DNA of 64,000 nt from Bradyrhizobium nitroreducens (GTDB lineage Bacteria; Pseudomonadota; Alphaproteobacteria; Rhizobiales; Xanthobacteraceae). Position 1 is the first letter of the stretch. Every line of letters starts with the position of its first letter. The position numbers were made by a program, and so were the translations under genes. Under the pieces are notes generated by a model that worked only from the letters and a program-made list of their open reading frames with translations, made no database searches and had not been told where the DNA came from. The DNA lies in assembly GCF_002776695.1 (NCBI RefSeq), contig NZ_LFJC01000003.1, positions 2,392,327-2,456,326 on the forward strand, read 5' to 3'. Positions 38,769 through 47,712 of the stretch are shown piece by piece.

Positions 38769-38873
38769 CGTCATTCCGGGGCGATGCGTAGCATCGAGCC
38801 CGGAATCCATCGGCCCGCAGCAAACGTCGCGAAATGGATTCCGGGCTCGCGCTCCGCGCGCCCCGGAATGACG
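38769..38873. repeat. Dispersed palindrome (family A), copy 5
   Basis: CGTCATTCCGGGGCGATGCG at the left pairs with CGCGCCCCGGAATGACG at the right. GAGCCCGGAATCCAT and ATGGATTCCGGGCTC are inner arms. It lies between the exporter permease and its ATPase on one strand. Confidence 0.87.
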
Positions 38874-38893
38874 GCCGAGACACGAGAGCCCCC

Positions 38894-39697
38894 TCACCTC
38901 GCCACCTCCTTCGCGCCGTTCACCCGGCCGCGCGCAACGTCCAGGAACACCTCCTCCAGATTGGTGCGGTTGTAGCGAGCCATGATCGCCCGGGGCGTAT
39001 CGTCGTCCTCGATGCGGCCGCGTTTCATGATGATGACGCGGTCGCAGAGCCGCTCGACCTCGAGCATGTTGTGCGACGCCAGAAGGATGGTGGCGTTGTT
39101 GTCGCGGCGATAACGCTCCAGATGCGCCCGCACCCAGTCGGCGGTATCCGGGTCGAGCGAGGCGGTCGGCTCGTCCAGAAGCAACAGCTCGGGCTGATTG
39201 ATCAGCGCCTTCGCCAGCGCGACGCGGGTCTTCTGCCCGGCGGACAGCTTGCCGTTGGCGCGGTCCAGGAATTCGGTGAGGTCGAGATCGTCGGCGAGCG
39301 CGGCGATCCGCTCCGACAGGTTCTTCACCGCATAGAGCTTGCCGAACACGGTGAGGTTCTGCCGCACCGTGAGCCGCATCGGCATGTCGACATAAGGGCT
39401 CTCGAAGTTCATCCGCCCCAGCACCGCGGCGCTCTCTGCGGGCATCTCGTGACCGAGCACCTGCACGCGGCCGGAGGTCGGCAGCACCAGGCCCATGATC
39501 ATCGCGATGGTCGTGGTCTTGCCGGCGCCGTTGCCGCCCAGCAGCCCGGTGATGCTGCCGCGCGGCAGGACAAAGGAGATATCGTCGACGGCCCGGGTCT
39601 GCTTGTAGACCTTGACGAGGTGATCGACCGCGATCGCCGCGGGCAAGCTGCGCTCCGCGACAGTCGGCCGACTTGAAGCCTCGTCATTCTCCGTCAT
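38894..39697 (-). CDS. ABC transporter ATP-binding protein (ABC-2 exporter)
   Basis: A 267-aa ATPase. Walker A is GGNGAGKTTTIAM, the signature is KLSAGQKTRVALAKALI, Walker B is ELLLLDEPTASLD and the switch His is in LLASHNMLEVERL. Family resemblance is to drug/lipid ABC-2 exporters (CcmA class). The start ATG 39697 is confirmed by the divergent ActS gene; the longer frame upstream is not used. It lies upstream of the permease on the same strand, separated by a palindromic repeat, and is divergent from actS. A signature of SAGQ in place of SGGQ is noted and is common in this class. Confidence 0.9.
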   Translation of the reverse strand: MTENDEASSRPTVAERSLPAAIAVDHLVKVYKQTRAVDDISFVLPRGSITGLLGGNGAGKTTTIAMIMGLVLPTSGRVQVLGHEMPAESAAVLGRMNFESPYVDMPMRLTVRQNLTVFGKLYAVKNLSERIAALADDLDLTEFLDRANGKLSAGQKTRVALAKALINQPELLLLDEPTASLDPDTADWVRAHLERYRRDNNATILLASHNMLEVERLCDRVIIMKRGRIEDDDTPRAIMARYNRTNLEEVFLDVARGRVNGAKEVAR

Positions 39698-39803
39698 GCT
39701 GACCGTTCTTCTGCTATTGCGGCAGGGAGCGCAAGGCTTGTAATCCGGTGGTTCCGCGAGCCCAGCGTTTGTGAGCTTAGAAGGCACCGCCACATTGGCC
39801 GAT

Positions 39804-41123
39804 ATGACCGAAATTGCCGCCTCCAACTTCCGCCATGCGCAGCGGCATATCCGCCTCGATACAATCCTGCGGCTGCGCTGGCTCGCGGTGCTGGGCCAGC
39901 TGGCCGCAATCTTCATCGTGGCACAGGGTCTGGAATTCAACGTCGAGATCGTCCCCTGCGTCAGCATCATCGCCCTGTCGGCATCACTGAATCTGGCACT
40001 CCAGACTGCAGCCAATCCGATGCACCGGCTGGAGCCGATACAGGCGGCCGGACTGCTGGCGCTGAATATCGTGGAACTGGCCGGCCTGTTGTTCTTCACC
40101 GGGGGCTTGCAGAACCCGTTCTCGTTCCTGTTCCTCGCGCCGGTGCTGATCTCGGCCACGGCGCTGCCGGCACGCTTCACGTTCGGCCTCGGCGTGCTCG
40201 CCGTGGCCTGCGCCTCGGTGCTGTTCTTCTTCCATCTGCCGCTGCCCTGGGATTCCGACGATCCGCTGGTGCTGCCGCCGATCTATCTGGTCGGCGTCTG
40301 GCTCTCGATCGTGCTCGCGATCGGCGTCACCAGCCTCTACTCGTTCCAGGTGACGGAAGAGGCGCGCAAGCTCGCGGACGCGCTGGCCGCGACCGAGCTG
40401 GTGCTGACGCGCGAGCAGCACCTGACCCAGCTCGACGGGCTTGCCGCTGCCGCCGCGCACGAGCTCGGTACGCCACTCGCCACGATCTTCCTGATCTCGC
40501 GCGAGCTGGAAAAGACGGTGAAGGACGCCAGCATCGCCGCCGACCTGAAGACGCTGCGCGAGCAGACCCAGCGCTGCCGCGACATCCTGAGCAAGATCAC
40601 CCAGCTCTCCACCGACGCACCGTTCGACCGCATGAAGCTGTCGGAGCTGATCGAGGAGGTGGTGGCCCCGCACCGCGATTTCGGCGTCGAGATCAAGGTG
40701 CGGATCGCGGTTGCCGCCGTGTCCGAGCCGGTCGGCTCACGCAATCCGGCGATCCTCTACGGCGTCGGCAACATCGTCGAGAACGCGGTCGATTTCGCCC
40801 ATACCACCGTCGAGGTGAACGCGTGGTGGAACAAGGACAATATCGAGCTCGTGATCTCCGACGACGGCCCCGGCATTCCCCCCGACATCCTGAACCGGAT
40901 CGGCGAGCCTTATCTGTCGCGGCGGCGCCCCCAGGATGACGGCGGCGGCGAGCGGCGCGGCCTGGGGCTCGGCGTGTTCATCGCGCGCACCTTGCTGGAG
41001 CGCACCGGCGCCAAGGTCTCGTTTACCAACCGGACCTTCCCGGAACACGGCGCGGTGGTCCACATCACGTGGCCGCGAGAGCGTTTTGAGGCTATCGAGG
41101 CGCTCGAAGAAACAATAGGATAG
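39804..41123 (+). CDS. actS: Redox sensor histidine kinase ActS (RegB/PrrB family)
   Basis: A 439-aa membrane kinase with six hydrophobic helices in the first 180 residues. The quinone-sensing segment FFTGGLQNPFSFLFLAPVLISA (about 98-119) is characteristic of RegB. The phospho-acceptor is His219 in AAAAHELGTPLATI. The redox cysteine of this family is Cys258, in the segment QTQRCRDILSKIT. ATP-binding blocks are NIVENAVDFA, DDGPGIP and GLGLGVFIA. With ActR it controls CO2 fixation, nitrogen fixation, respiration and acid tolerance in this group. I start at ATG 39804; a GTG at 39771 is in frame. It is divergent from the exporter ATPase. Confidence 0.93.
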   Translation: MTEIAASNFRHAQRHIRLDTILRLRWLAVLGQLAAIFIVAQGLEFNVEIVPCVSIIALSASLNLALQTAANPMHRLEPIQAAGLLALNIVELAGLLFFTGGLQNPFSFLFLAPVLISATALPARFTFGLGVLAVACASVLFFFHLPLPWDSDDPLVLPPIYLVGVWLSIVLAIGVTSLYSFQVTEEARKLADALAATELVLTREQHLTQLDGLAAAAAHELGTPLATIFLISRELEKTVKDASIAADLKTLREQTQRCRDILSKITQLSTDAPFDRMKLSELIEEVVAPHRDFGVEIKVRIAVAAVSEPVGSRNPAILYGVGNIVENAVDFAHTTVEVNAWWNKDNIELVISDDGPGIPPDILNRIGEPYLSRRRPQDDGGGERRGLGLGVFIARTLLERTGAKVSFTNRTFPEHGAVVHITWPRERFEAIEALEETIG

Positions 41124-41226
41124 GCCGCGACCTTGCGTCGCACGACGGGGCCGATCGACTATCGGCGGCCTTGGCACCGCCCGATTGCGAGGCCATATGT
41201 AGACGCGTTGGAGAGAGGAAAAAACC

Positions 41227-41781
41227 TTGAACGCCATCGCCGAACTGAACGAACAGACCGACCGCTCGCTGCTCATCGTGGAAGACGACAAGCCGTTCCT
41301 GGAGCGCCTGTCGCGCGCCATGGAGACGCGCGGCTTTGCGGTGACGTCATGCGACACCGTCTCGGACGGTCTTGCGCAGATCGGCAAGGCGGCCCCCGCG
41401 TTCGCCGTGGTCGACTTGCGGCTCGGCGACGGCAACGGCCTCGATGTGGTCTCGGCGCTGAAGAAGAAGCGCCCGGATGCGCGGGCGATCGTGCTGACCG
41501 GCTACGGCAACATTGCCACTGCCGTCACCGCGGTGAAGATGGGCGCGATCGATTATCTCTCCAAGCCCGCGGACGCCGACGACGTCGTCGCCGCGCTGCT
41601 GTCGACCAGCGCGGAGAAATCCGAACTGCCGGCCAATCCGATGTCGGCCGACCGCGTGCGCTGGGAGCACATCCAGCGCATTTACGAAATGTGCAACCGC
41701 AACGTCTCGGAAACCGCGCGCCGCCTCAACATGCACCGCCGGACGCTGCAGCGCATTTTGGCCAAGCGCGCGCCGCGGTAA
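41227..41781 (+). CDS. actR: Redox response regulator ActR (RegA/PrrA family)
   Basis: A 184-aa regulator. The receiver domain has Asp63 as phosphate acceptor in VVDLRLGDGNGLDV, with Asp20/Asp21 in VEDDKPF and Lys in LSKPADADD. The C-terminal Fis-type helix-turn-helix NVSETARRLNMHRRTLQRI is the conserved ActR/RegA DNA-binding end. The start is TTG, with a GAGAGG ribosome site eight bases upstream. An ATG start would be far downstream and would lose the receiver. It follows actS by 103 bp on the same strand. Targets known in relatives include cbb, nif/fix regulators and oxidase genes. Confidence 0.93.
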   Translation: MNAIAELNEQTDRSLLIVEDDKPFLERLSRAMETRGFAVTSCDTVSDGLAQIGKAAPAFAVVDLRLGDGNGLDVVSALKKKRPDARAIVLTGYGNIATAVTAVKMGAIDYLSKPADADDVVAALLSTSAEKSELPANPMSADRVRWEHIQRIYEMCNRNVSETARRLNMHRRTLQRILAKRAPR

Positions 41782-41792
41782 GCTTCAACGGC

Positions 41793-41931
41793 TCTCGTGC
41801 CCCGGACGCAGCGCAGCGCTTCTTCAGCGGTGCGCTGCAGAGCCGGGGCCCATGACTCAGCATACATTTAACCTTCTGGGTCCCGGCTCTGCGCAGCAGC
41901 GTTTCACGCTGCAGCGCGTCCGGGACACGAG
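41793..41931. repeat. Palindromic element (family D), copy 1
   Basis: CTCGTGCCCCGGACGC at the left pairs with GCGTCCGGGACACGAG at the right. The inner arms are GAGCCGGGGCCCATGA and TGGGTCCCGGCTCTGC. It fills the gap between convergent actR and mmcB. An opposite-orientation relative is at 52139-52265. Confidence 0.85.
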
Positions 41932-41938
41932 GCCGCCG

Positions 41939-42430
41939 CTACTCCCAGAACTCCGCATGGCCTTGCGGATCGACCAGACGGTTGATCCGCAGCGCCGCCG
42001 CCATTCCAAACCGCACCGTCATTTGCTTGCGCGTGGCGGCGGCGAGCTTGTGCTCGGGCGCCTCGCAATGCATGTGCGCGCCATAGGCGTCGGCGACGAT
42101 CAGGCCGGTCTCCGCAGGAAAGATCTCGCACGGCAGATCCTGCGTGAAGGCGAAGAACAGCCGGTCGCAATGGGCGCGGTATTCGTGCCATTTCTGGTCG
42201 GCGCGCAGATCCTCCACCGACGATTTGATCTCGACGATCCAGATCTCGCCGCGCTCGTTCAGCGCAACGAGATCGGCGCGCCGGCCCGAGGGCAACGGCA
42301 ATTCGCTGATGCAGGAGAAGCCGAGCGAGCGCAGCAGCCGCGACGTGCCGCGCGCGATCGCGAGCGCCGTCTCGGATTGGCGGCGATCGGGTGGTGGCAC
42401 GAGGGCGATGTTGCGGGCGGCGTTGTCCAT
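41939..42430 (-). CDS. mmcB: MmcB family DNA repair protein
   Basis: A 163-aa protein of the MmcB family, known from Caulobacter as a factor in damage-inducible repair. The PD-(D/E)xK nuclease core is visible: RRADLVALNERGEIWIVEIKSS (Asp, then Glu-x-Lys). Conserved blocks are RQSETALAIARGTSRLL near the start and YGAHMHCEAPEHKLAAATRKQMTVRFGMAAALRI near the end. I start at ATG 42430; ATGs at 42454 and 42466 are in frame. The last would overlap the upstream glucosidase stop as ATGA and give translational coupling. No lexA box was seen. It is convergent with actR. Confidence 0.85.
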   Translation of the reverse strand: MDNAARNIALVPPPDRRQSETALAIARGTSRLLRSLGFSCISELPLPSGRRADLVALNERGEIWIVEIKSSVEDLRADQKWHEYRAHCDRLFFAFTQDLPCEIFPAETGLIVADAYGAHMHCEAPEHKLAAATRKQMTVRFGMAAALRINRLVDPQGHAEFWE

Positions 42431-42462
42431 GGGTGGAAGGATAGCCGATTCCATGGGGCTCG

Positions 42463-44076
42463 TCATTCCGGAGCGCGCGCAGGTGGAGCGACGATGACGC
42501 CCTCATTGCCCCTGAGATCGAGCACGCCTTCGATCCGCTCGCCCTCGCGATCCAGGAACGTCGACAGCAAGATACTGCTGCCGAACTTGATCGCACTCGT
42601 CGTCACCGCAATCGGGTCCGGGCCGAGATTGAGCGCCGCGATCACCGCCCAGCCCTCGGCCTCGCGGCGATAGACCAGCAGGTCGCCTTGCGCGGCGATC
42701 GGATGATACTCGCCTGCGACCAGCGGCGGACAGCTCTTCCGCAAGCCGATCAGACGCTTGTAGAGGCTGAGGATCGAGCGAGAATCGGCTTCGAGATTGA
42801 CGACATTGTCACGCACATAATGCTCCGGCAGCGGCAGCCACGGCCGCGCCGTGGAGAAGCCTGCAAATTCGGTCGCGTCCCACTGCATCGGGGTGCGGCA
42901 GCCGTCGCGGCCGACGCCGATGCCGGGCACGTTCTTCTCGAAGGGATCGCGCACGTCCTCCGGCGCGATCGCCACCTGGTGCATCCCGATCTCGTCGCCA
43001 TAATAGAGCGTCGGCGTGCCGCGCAGCGTCAGCAGCAGCATGGCGGCGATGCGGGCCTGGTCGCTGCCGATGCGGCTGGCGACACGCGGACGATCATGGT
43101 TGCCGAGCACCCAGTTCGGCCAGGCGCCGCGCGGCAGCGCCTTCTCGTAATCCTCGATGATCTTCTCGATCGAGCGCGCGCTCCAGAAGGTCGACAGCAG
43201 CGCGAAATTGAACGGCATCTGCGCGCCGGTGAGGTCGTTGCCGTAATAGGCCATGAGACGGTGCAGCGGCAGATAGATCTCGCCGATCAGAACGCGCGCG
43301 CGATAGGCATCGGTGACGCGCCGCATCTCGGCGATGACGTCGTGCACCTCGTCCTGGTCGGTGGAATATTGCGTCAGGATCTTTTCGTTCGGCGGCCGGC
43401 CCTCGACATAATGCGGGTTCGGCGGATTGTCGCGGAATTCGGCGTCCTTGATCAAATGCCAGATCACATCGACACGAAAGCCGTCGACGCCCTTCTCCAG
43501 CCAGAACCGCATCGCGTCGTAGATGGCGTTGCGGACATCCGGGTTACGCCAGTTGAGATCGGGCTGCTGGGCGAGGAAGGCATGATAGTAGTACTGACCC
43601 GTGGTCTCGTCGAAAGCCCACGCGCTGCCGCCGAATTCGGACAGCCAGTTGTTGGGCACGCCGCCGTCGCCCGCTGGATCGCGCCAGATGTACCAGTCGC
43701 GCTTGGGATTGTCGCGCGAGGCGCGGCTCTCGACGAACCAGGGATGCTGATCGGAGGTGTGGTTCGGCACGAGATCGAGGATCAGCTTCAGGCCGTTGTC
43801 ATGGACGGCTGCGATCAGCGCATCGAAATCCGCCATCGTGCCGAACAGCGGCTCGATCCCGGTGTAGTCCGAGATGTCGTAGCCGAAATCGGCCATTGGC
43901 GAGGGAAAGATCGGCGACAGCCAGATCGCGTCGACGCCGAGGGACTTCACGTAAGGCAGCCGCCGCAAAATGCCGGCGAGATCGCCGACGCCGTCGCCGT
44001 TCGAGTCCTGAAACGAGCGCGGGTAGATCTGGTAGAAGATGCCGTCGCGCCACCAATTGTCGTCGCCCTGAGCCAA
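42463..44076 (-). CDS. Alpha-glucosidase, glycoside hydrolase family 13
   Basis: A 537-aa cytoplasmic GH13 enzyme of the oligo-1,6-/alpha-glucosidase kind. The Ca-binding-like loop DSNGDGVGDL (24-33) is present. The nucleophile is Asp203 (GVDGFRVDVIW), the acid/base Glu266 (LIGEIYLPL) and the transition-state stabiliser Asp328 (GNHDRPR). NHTSDQHPWF is the usual second motif. A beta-sandwich domain closes the C-terminus. No signal peptide, so it acts on imported oligosaccharides, sucrose or trehalose-related sugars. It overlaps or abuts mmcB downstream and is divergent from the VWA gene. The start ATG is clear. Confidence 0.93.
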   Translation of the reverse strand: MAQGDDNWWRDGIFYQIYPRSFQDSNGDGVGDLAGILRRLPYVKSLGVDAIWLSPIFPSPMADFGYDISDYTGIEPLFGTMADFDALIAAVHDNGLKLILDLVPNHTSDQHPWFVESRASRDNPKRDWYIWRDPAGDGGVPNNWLSEFGGSAWAFDETTGQYYYHAFLAQQPDLNWRNPDVRNAIYDAMRFWLEKGVDGFRVDVIWHLIKDAEFRDNPPNPHYVEGRPPNEKILTQYSTDQDEVHDVIAEMRRVTDAYRARVLIGEIYLPLHRLMAYYGNDLTGAQMPFNFALLSTFWSARSIEKIIEDYEKALPRGAWPNWVLGNHDRPRVASRIGSDQARIAAMLLLTLRGTPTLYYGDEIGMHQVAIAPEDVRDPFEKNVPGIGVGRDGCRTPMQWDATEFAGFSTARPWLPLPEHYVRDNVVNLEADSRSILSLYKRLIGLRKSCPPLVAGEYHPIAAQGDLLVYRREAEGWAVIAALNLGPDPIAVTTSAIKFGSSILLSTFLDREGERIEGVLDLRGNEGVIVAPPARAPE

Positions 44077-44332
44077 ATCGTCCCCCGAATGTCCTTCGCG
44101 CGGACAGCAACGCCGGATCGCGCCAGCGGTTCACAGGAACGGACAAACGAACAGGGCTTTGGGACGGCGATGTGACGCGTGCAGCGCGGCATGCCGTCGT
44201 CCGACGCCGCATGTTCAGGGTTCCCCGGGAAACGCCGCAATTTCGCGCCGGTTGCGCCTTCGTTCCGGCTTCAGGCCACCGCGATGCCAGTGGAACCTTG
44301 GTTCCGAGGGACGAAACCACTGGAGGGACCCG

Positions 44333-45451
44333 ATGAGGTCACGCATCACACTGTGCTCGCTCGCCTTCGCACTCGCCACCATGCCGCTTGCGGCAGGACT
44401 GTCTCCCGCCCAGGCCAAGCCAACCGTTGAGGTCGCCTTCGTGCTCGACACCACGGGCTCGATGGCCCGCCTGATCGAAGGTGCCAAGCGCAAGATCTGG
44501 TCGATCGCCACCACGATCGTCGATTCCAATCCGGACGCCGACATCCGCATGGGCCTCGTCGCCTATCGCGACATCGGCGACGATTACGTGACGTCGAAGA
44601 TCGAGCTGACCCGCGATATCCAGGATCTCTACGCCAATTTGCTGGAGCTGAAGGCGCGCGGCGGCGGCGACTGGCCCGAAAGCGTCAACGAGGCGCTCGA
44701 CGTCGCCGTCAACAAGCTGCAATGGACCGCCGGCGGCGACGTCAGGCACATCGTCTTCCTGGTCGGCGATGCCCCGCCGCACATGGACTACGCGCAGGAC
44801 ACCAAATATCCGACCACCCTCGCGGTCGCCCGGCAGAAGGACATCATCGTCAATGCCGTGCTCGCCGGCGATGCCCGCGATACCGAGCGGGTGTGGCGCG
44901 ACATCGCCCAGATCGGCAGCGGCCGCTTCATCCCGATTCCGCAGGATGGCGGGCAGGTCGTGGTGATCGAGACGCCGTACGACCAGGACATCATCATCCT
45001 GCAACAGCAGCTCAACGACACGGTGATCCCCTATGGCCCGCGCGAGCGGCAACGGCACACCGAGCTGAAGCTGCGGCAGACGGCCAGCGTGGCGGCATCC
45101 GCACCGTCAACGGCCAGCGACATGGCGAGCTATATCAACAAGCGATCCGCCTCGACCTCCGAAGCGGTCACCGGCGGCGGCGACCTCGTCGCCGATGCGG
45201 CCAAGGGCACCACCAGCGTCGCCGCGGTCAAGGATGCCGACCTGCCCGACAATCTGCGCGCCATGAAGCCCGAGCAGCGCGAGGCCGAGGTGGCCAGGCA
45301 GGTCGGGCAGCGCAAGGCCTTGAACGAGAAGCTCACCGCGCTGGTCGGCCAGCGCGACAAATACATCGCCGAGCAGGCGGCGAAATCGCCCAAGGCCTCG
45401 ACCTTCGACGGTGTCGTCCGGGAGACGTTGAAGGCGCAGATCAAGCGGTAA
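44333..45451 (+). CDS. VWA domain-containing exported protein
   Basis: A 372-aa protein with a signal peptide (SLAFALATMPLAAGLSPAQA, cleavage before KPTVEV). A von Willebrand A domain (about 30-230) follows. The MIDAS motif is VLDTTGSMARLIEG (DxTxS variant), with RMGLVAYRDIGDD and HIVFLVGDAPPHMDY giving the other metal-binding loops. The remaining 140 residues are Ala/Ser-rich and end in a Lys/Glu/Gln-rich helix (EAEVARQVGQRKALNEKLTAL). VWA proteins bind partners through a metal ion; no partner can be named. The start ATG follows TGGAGGG at five bases. It is divergent from the glucosidase gene with a 256-bp gap. Confidence 0.87.
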   Translation: MRSRITLCSLAFALATMPLAAGLSPAQAKPTVEVAFVLDTTGSMARLIEGAKRKIWSIATTIVDSNPDADIRMGLVAYRDIGDDYVTSKIELTRDIQDLYANLLELKARGGGDWPESVNEALDVAVNKLQWTAGGDVRHIVFLVGDAPPHMDYAQDTKYPTTLAVARQKDIIVNAVLAGDARDTERVWRDIAQIGSGRFIPIPQDGGQVVVIETPYDQDIIILQQQLNDTVIPYGPRERQRHTELKLRQTASVAASAPSTASDMASYINKRSASTSEAVTGGGDLVADAAKGTTSVAAVKDADLPDNLRAMKPEQREAEVARQVGQRKALNEKLTALVGQRDKYIAEQAAKSPKASTFDGVVRETLKAQIKR

Positions 45452-45458
45452 TCGCAGG

Positions 45459-45487
45459 GGCCCGGGGAACGATCGTTCCCCGGGGCC
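45459..45487 (+). terminator. GC-rich hairpin after the VWA gene
   Basis: GGGGAACGATCGTTCCCC (45464-45481) is a perfect palindrome, extended outwards by CCC/GGG and then by GG/CC across a bulge. No T-run follows directly. It is probably the terminator, or a 3'-end stabiliser, of the VWA transcript, 8 bp past its stop. Confidence 0.55.
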
Positions 45488-45539
45488 TTCACCCGAATCT
45501 TTTGCTTGGCGGCATGGCAAAAATCGGCATTGTGGCGCC

Positions 45540-46220
45540 ATGACCGAGCAAAATGACACTCAAGACTCCTCGCAAGCCAAGGCCGGCGCGATCATCGTCC
45601 CGGTGACGCTGTTCGAGCAGAACTGCACCATCATCTGGAACGAGCCGTCCAAGAAGGCCGTGGTGATCGATCCCGGTGGGGACGTGCCGAAGATCCTCGA
45701 CGCCATCAAGCAGACCGGCGTCACAGTGGAGAAGATCTGGCTGACCCATGGCCATATCGACCATGTCGGCGGCGCCGCGGATTTGCGCGATGCGCTGAAG
45801 GTGCCGATCGAGGGGCCGCACGAAGCGGACAAGTTCCTGCTCGACAATGTGGTCGCGAGCGGCGCGCGCTTCGGCATGACCGGCGTACGCAACTTCGCGC
45901 CGGACCGCTGGCTCAACGAGGGCGACACCGTGTCGATCGGCGATCTCTCGTTCGACATCCTGCATTGCCCCGGCCATTCACCGGGCAGCGTGGTGTTCTT
46001 CAACAAGGACTTGCGTTTTGCCCATGTCGGCGACGTTCTGTTCGCCGGCTCGGTCGGGCGGACCGATCTGCCCGGCGGCAGTCACGCGACCCTGATCAAC
46101 TCGATCCTGACCAAGCTGCTGCCGCTCGGCGACGACGTCGGCTTCATCTGCGGCCACGGCGCAGGCTCGAGCATCGGCCAGGAGCGGATGACCAATCCGT
46201 TCATCACCGGCGAGATGTGA
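45540..46220 (+). CDS. Metallo-beta-lactamase fold hydrolase (GloB/YcbL type)
   Basis: A 226-aa cytoplasmic hydrolase. The metal-binding core is LTHGHIDHVGG (His70, His72, Asp74, His75), with further ligands in HCPGHSPGSVVFF, HVGDVLFAGSVGRTD and the C-terminal GHGAGSSIGQE. The order and length match the YcbL/glyoxalase II-like subgroup that hydrolyses thioesters such as S-lactoylglutathione. A flavodiiron or lactamase role is unlikely because no extra domain is present. It is monocistronic, 88 bp after the VWA gene on the same strand. Confidence 0.9.
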   Translation: MTEQNDTQDSSQAKAGAIIVPVTLFEQNCTIIWNEPSKKAVVIDPGGDVPKILDAIKQTGVTVEKIWLTHGHIDHVGGAADLRDALKVPIEGPHEADKFLLDNVVASGARFGMTGVRNFAPDRWLNEGDTVSIGDLSFDILHCPGHSPGSVVFFNKDLRFAHVGDVLFAGSVGRTDLPGGSHATLINSILTKLLPLGDDVGFICGHGAGSSIGQERMTNPFITGEM

Positions 46221-46237
46221 GGCCCACGACAGGCTCC

Positions 46238-46395
46238 GCTGTCATCCCGGACAAGCGCAAGCGCAGATCCGGGATCCATAACCCCACGGCGATGTGGTTA
46301 CGGGGACTCGGAGCTACCTCTTCGTGCCCAACTTGTCCTTTGGCTATGGGTCCCGGATCTGCGCGCGCTTGTCCGGGACAACGGCTGAAATGCGT
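46238..46395. repeat. Dispersed intergenic palindromic element (family B, copy 2)
   Basis: GTCATCCCGGACAAGCGC at the left edge and GCGCTTGTCCGGGAC at the right. CGGGATCCATAACCCC pairs imperfectly with GGCTATGGGTCCCG inside. It resembles 6196-6343 in edges and in the CATAACC/GGTTATGG-type inner arms. It lies between convergent genes. Confidence 0.75.
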
Positions 46396-46404
46396 GTCGT
46401 CCAA

Positions 46405-47571
46405 CTACTTCATCAGCCCCGCAGCGGTCAGTGCGCGCGTGATGATCTGGCCGAGGTCGAAGCCGCGAGCTTCCTGCTTCCGCTCGGCGGACTCGTCAGC
46501 AACCGCTGTGCGGATCGAGCGGGCGAGATGCGGCGCGGGTGAAAGTGCCGGCTTCGCGACAGGCTTGGCTTCCGCCTTTGCAGCGTCGGCGATCCAGTCG
46601 GTGAGGCCGAAGAACTTTGCGATGTGGTAGGATGAGGAAATGCCGGCTTCGATCAGAAATGCGCCTTCGACGCCATAGCGCTGATCGTTGTCGGCGAGCC
46701 CAAGCGGCGTGCCATGCGCCATGTCGGTGATGGCGTAGGACTCGACCAGGGTCTCGCCGTCCCTGCCCCACCAGGCCTGGCGCGGATAGCCGTCGACATT
46801 GGTCTCCGCCATCGGCGCTTCCGGCAGATCGTGCAGATCGAGCCATTGCTTGACGATCTCGTTGGCGTTGCCGGGATTGACGGTGCGGTCGGCACTGCCG
46901 TGCCACACCGAGATTTTCGGCCAGGGGCCGCGATGAGCCGAGGCGTTGCGCACGAGATCGCCGAGCTCGCGCGCCGGACGCACCGGGGAATGAAACATGC
47001 CGTCGAGCGCCTCACGCAGATTCGAGGCGATGCCATAGGGCAATCCGGCGATGACCGCGCCGGCCGCGAAGACTTCCGGATAGGTCGCGAGCATCACCGA
47101 CGTCATGCCGCCGCCGGCGGATAGGCCGGTGATGAAGACCTGCCTGGGATCGATGCGATGTGCCCCGACCGTGTGCGCGATCATCTCGCGGATCGAATGT
47201 GCCTCGCCGCTGCCTCGCGCCGTGTCTTCCGGGTTGAACCAGTTGAAGCAGGTATTGCCGTTGTTGATGCGCTGCTGCTCGGGCATCAACAGCGCGAAGC
47301 CATAGTGCTGAGCCAGTGTCGACCAGCCGGCGCCGAGGTCGTAAGCCGCTGCGGTCTGGCCGCAGCCATGCAGCACGACGACCAGCGCACGCGGCTTCTG
47401 CAACCGCGCCGGGACGAATGCGAACATGCGCAAGGCTCCGGGATTGTCGCCGAAGCCCGTGACCTCTTCCAACGGACTGGACGCATCCGCGCGGCGACCG
47501 AGCTCGGCAAAGCGCAGACCGTCCAGCCTCGGCAGACGTCTCAACAGATCGACATTTCTGGCTAACGACAC
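46405..47571 (-). CDS. PHB depolymerase family esterase (LpqC-type alpha/beta hydrolase)
   Basis: A 388-aa alpha/beta hydrolase of the extracellular polyhydroxybutyrate depolymerase (type 1 catalytic domain) family. The oxyanion region is LVVVLHGCGQTAAAYD. The lipase box with the nucleophile Ser is VFITGLSAGGGMTSVML. A lid cysteine/aspartate block HGSADRTVNPGNANE and the catalytic His in TDMAHGTPLGL follow. No clear signal peptide is seen, so feruloyl/acetyl esterase or intracellular action is possible. I choose GTG 47571 with AGGA seven bases upstream; a TTG at 47598 is in frame and would add nine residues. Confidence 0.87.
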   Translation of the reverse strand: MSLARNVDLLRRLPRLDGLRFAELGRRADASSPLEEVTGFGDNPGALRMFAFVPARLQKPRALVVVLHGCGQTAAAYDLGAGWSTLAQHYGFALLMPEQQRINNGNTCFNWFNPEDTARGSGEAHSIREMIAHTVGAHRIDPRQVFITGLSAGGGMTSVMLATYPEVFAAGAVIAGLPYGIASNLREALDGMFHSPVRPARELGDLVRNASAHRGPWPKISVWHGSADRTVNPGNANEIVKQWLDLHDLPEAPMAETNVDGYPRQAWWGRDGETLVESYAITDMAHGTPLGLADNDQRYGVEGAFLIEAGISSSYHIAKFFGLTDWIADAAKAEAKPVAKPALSPAPHLARSIRTAVADESAERKQEARGFDLGQIITRALTAAGLMK

Positions 47572-47712
47572 GGCAAATTCCTGGTGGGCAACGTTCAACG
47601 TCCAGCCAAACCAGATAGTTGCTGCATTGCAAAATAAAAAGACCGTGCGCTGTCAATCCAATGAAAAACGACGGAAATCACGGGGGAATCCGCACGTATT
47701 AACCGTAATGCC

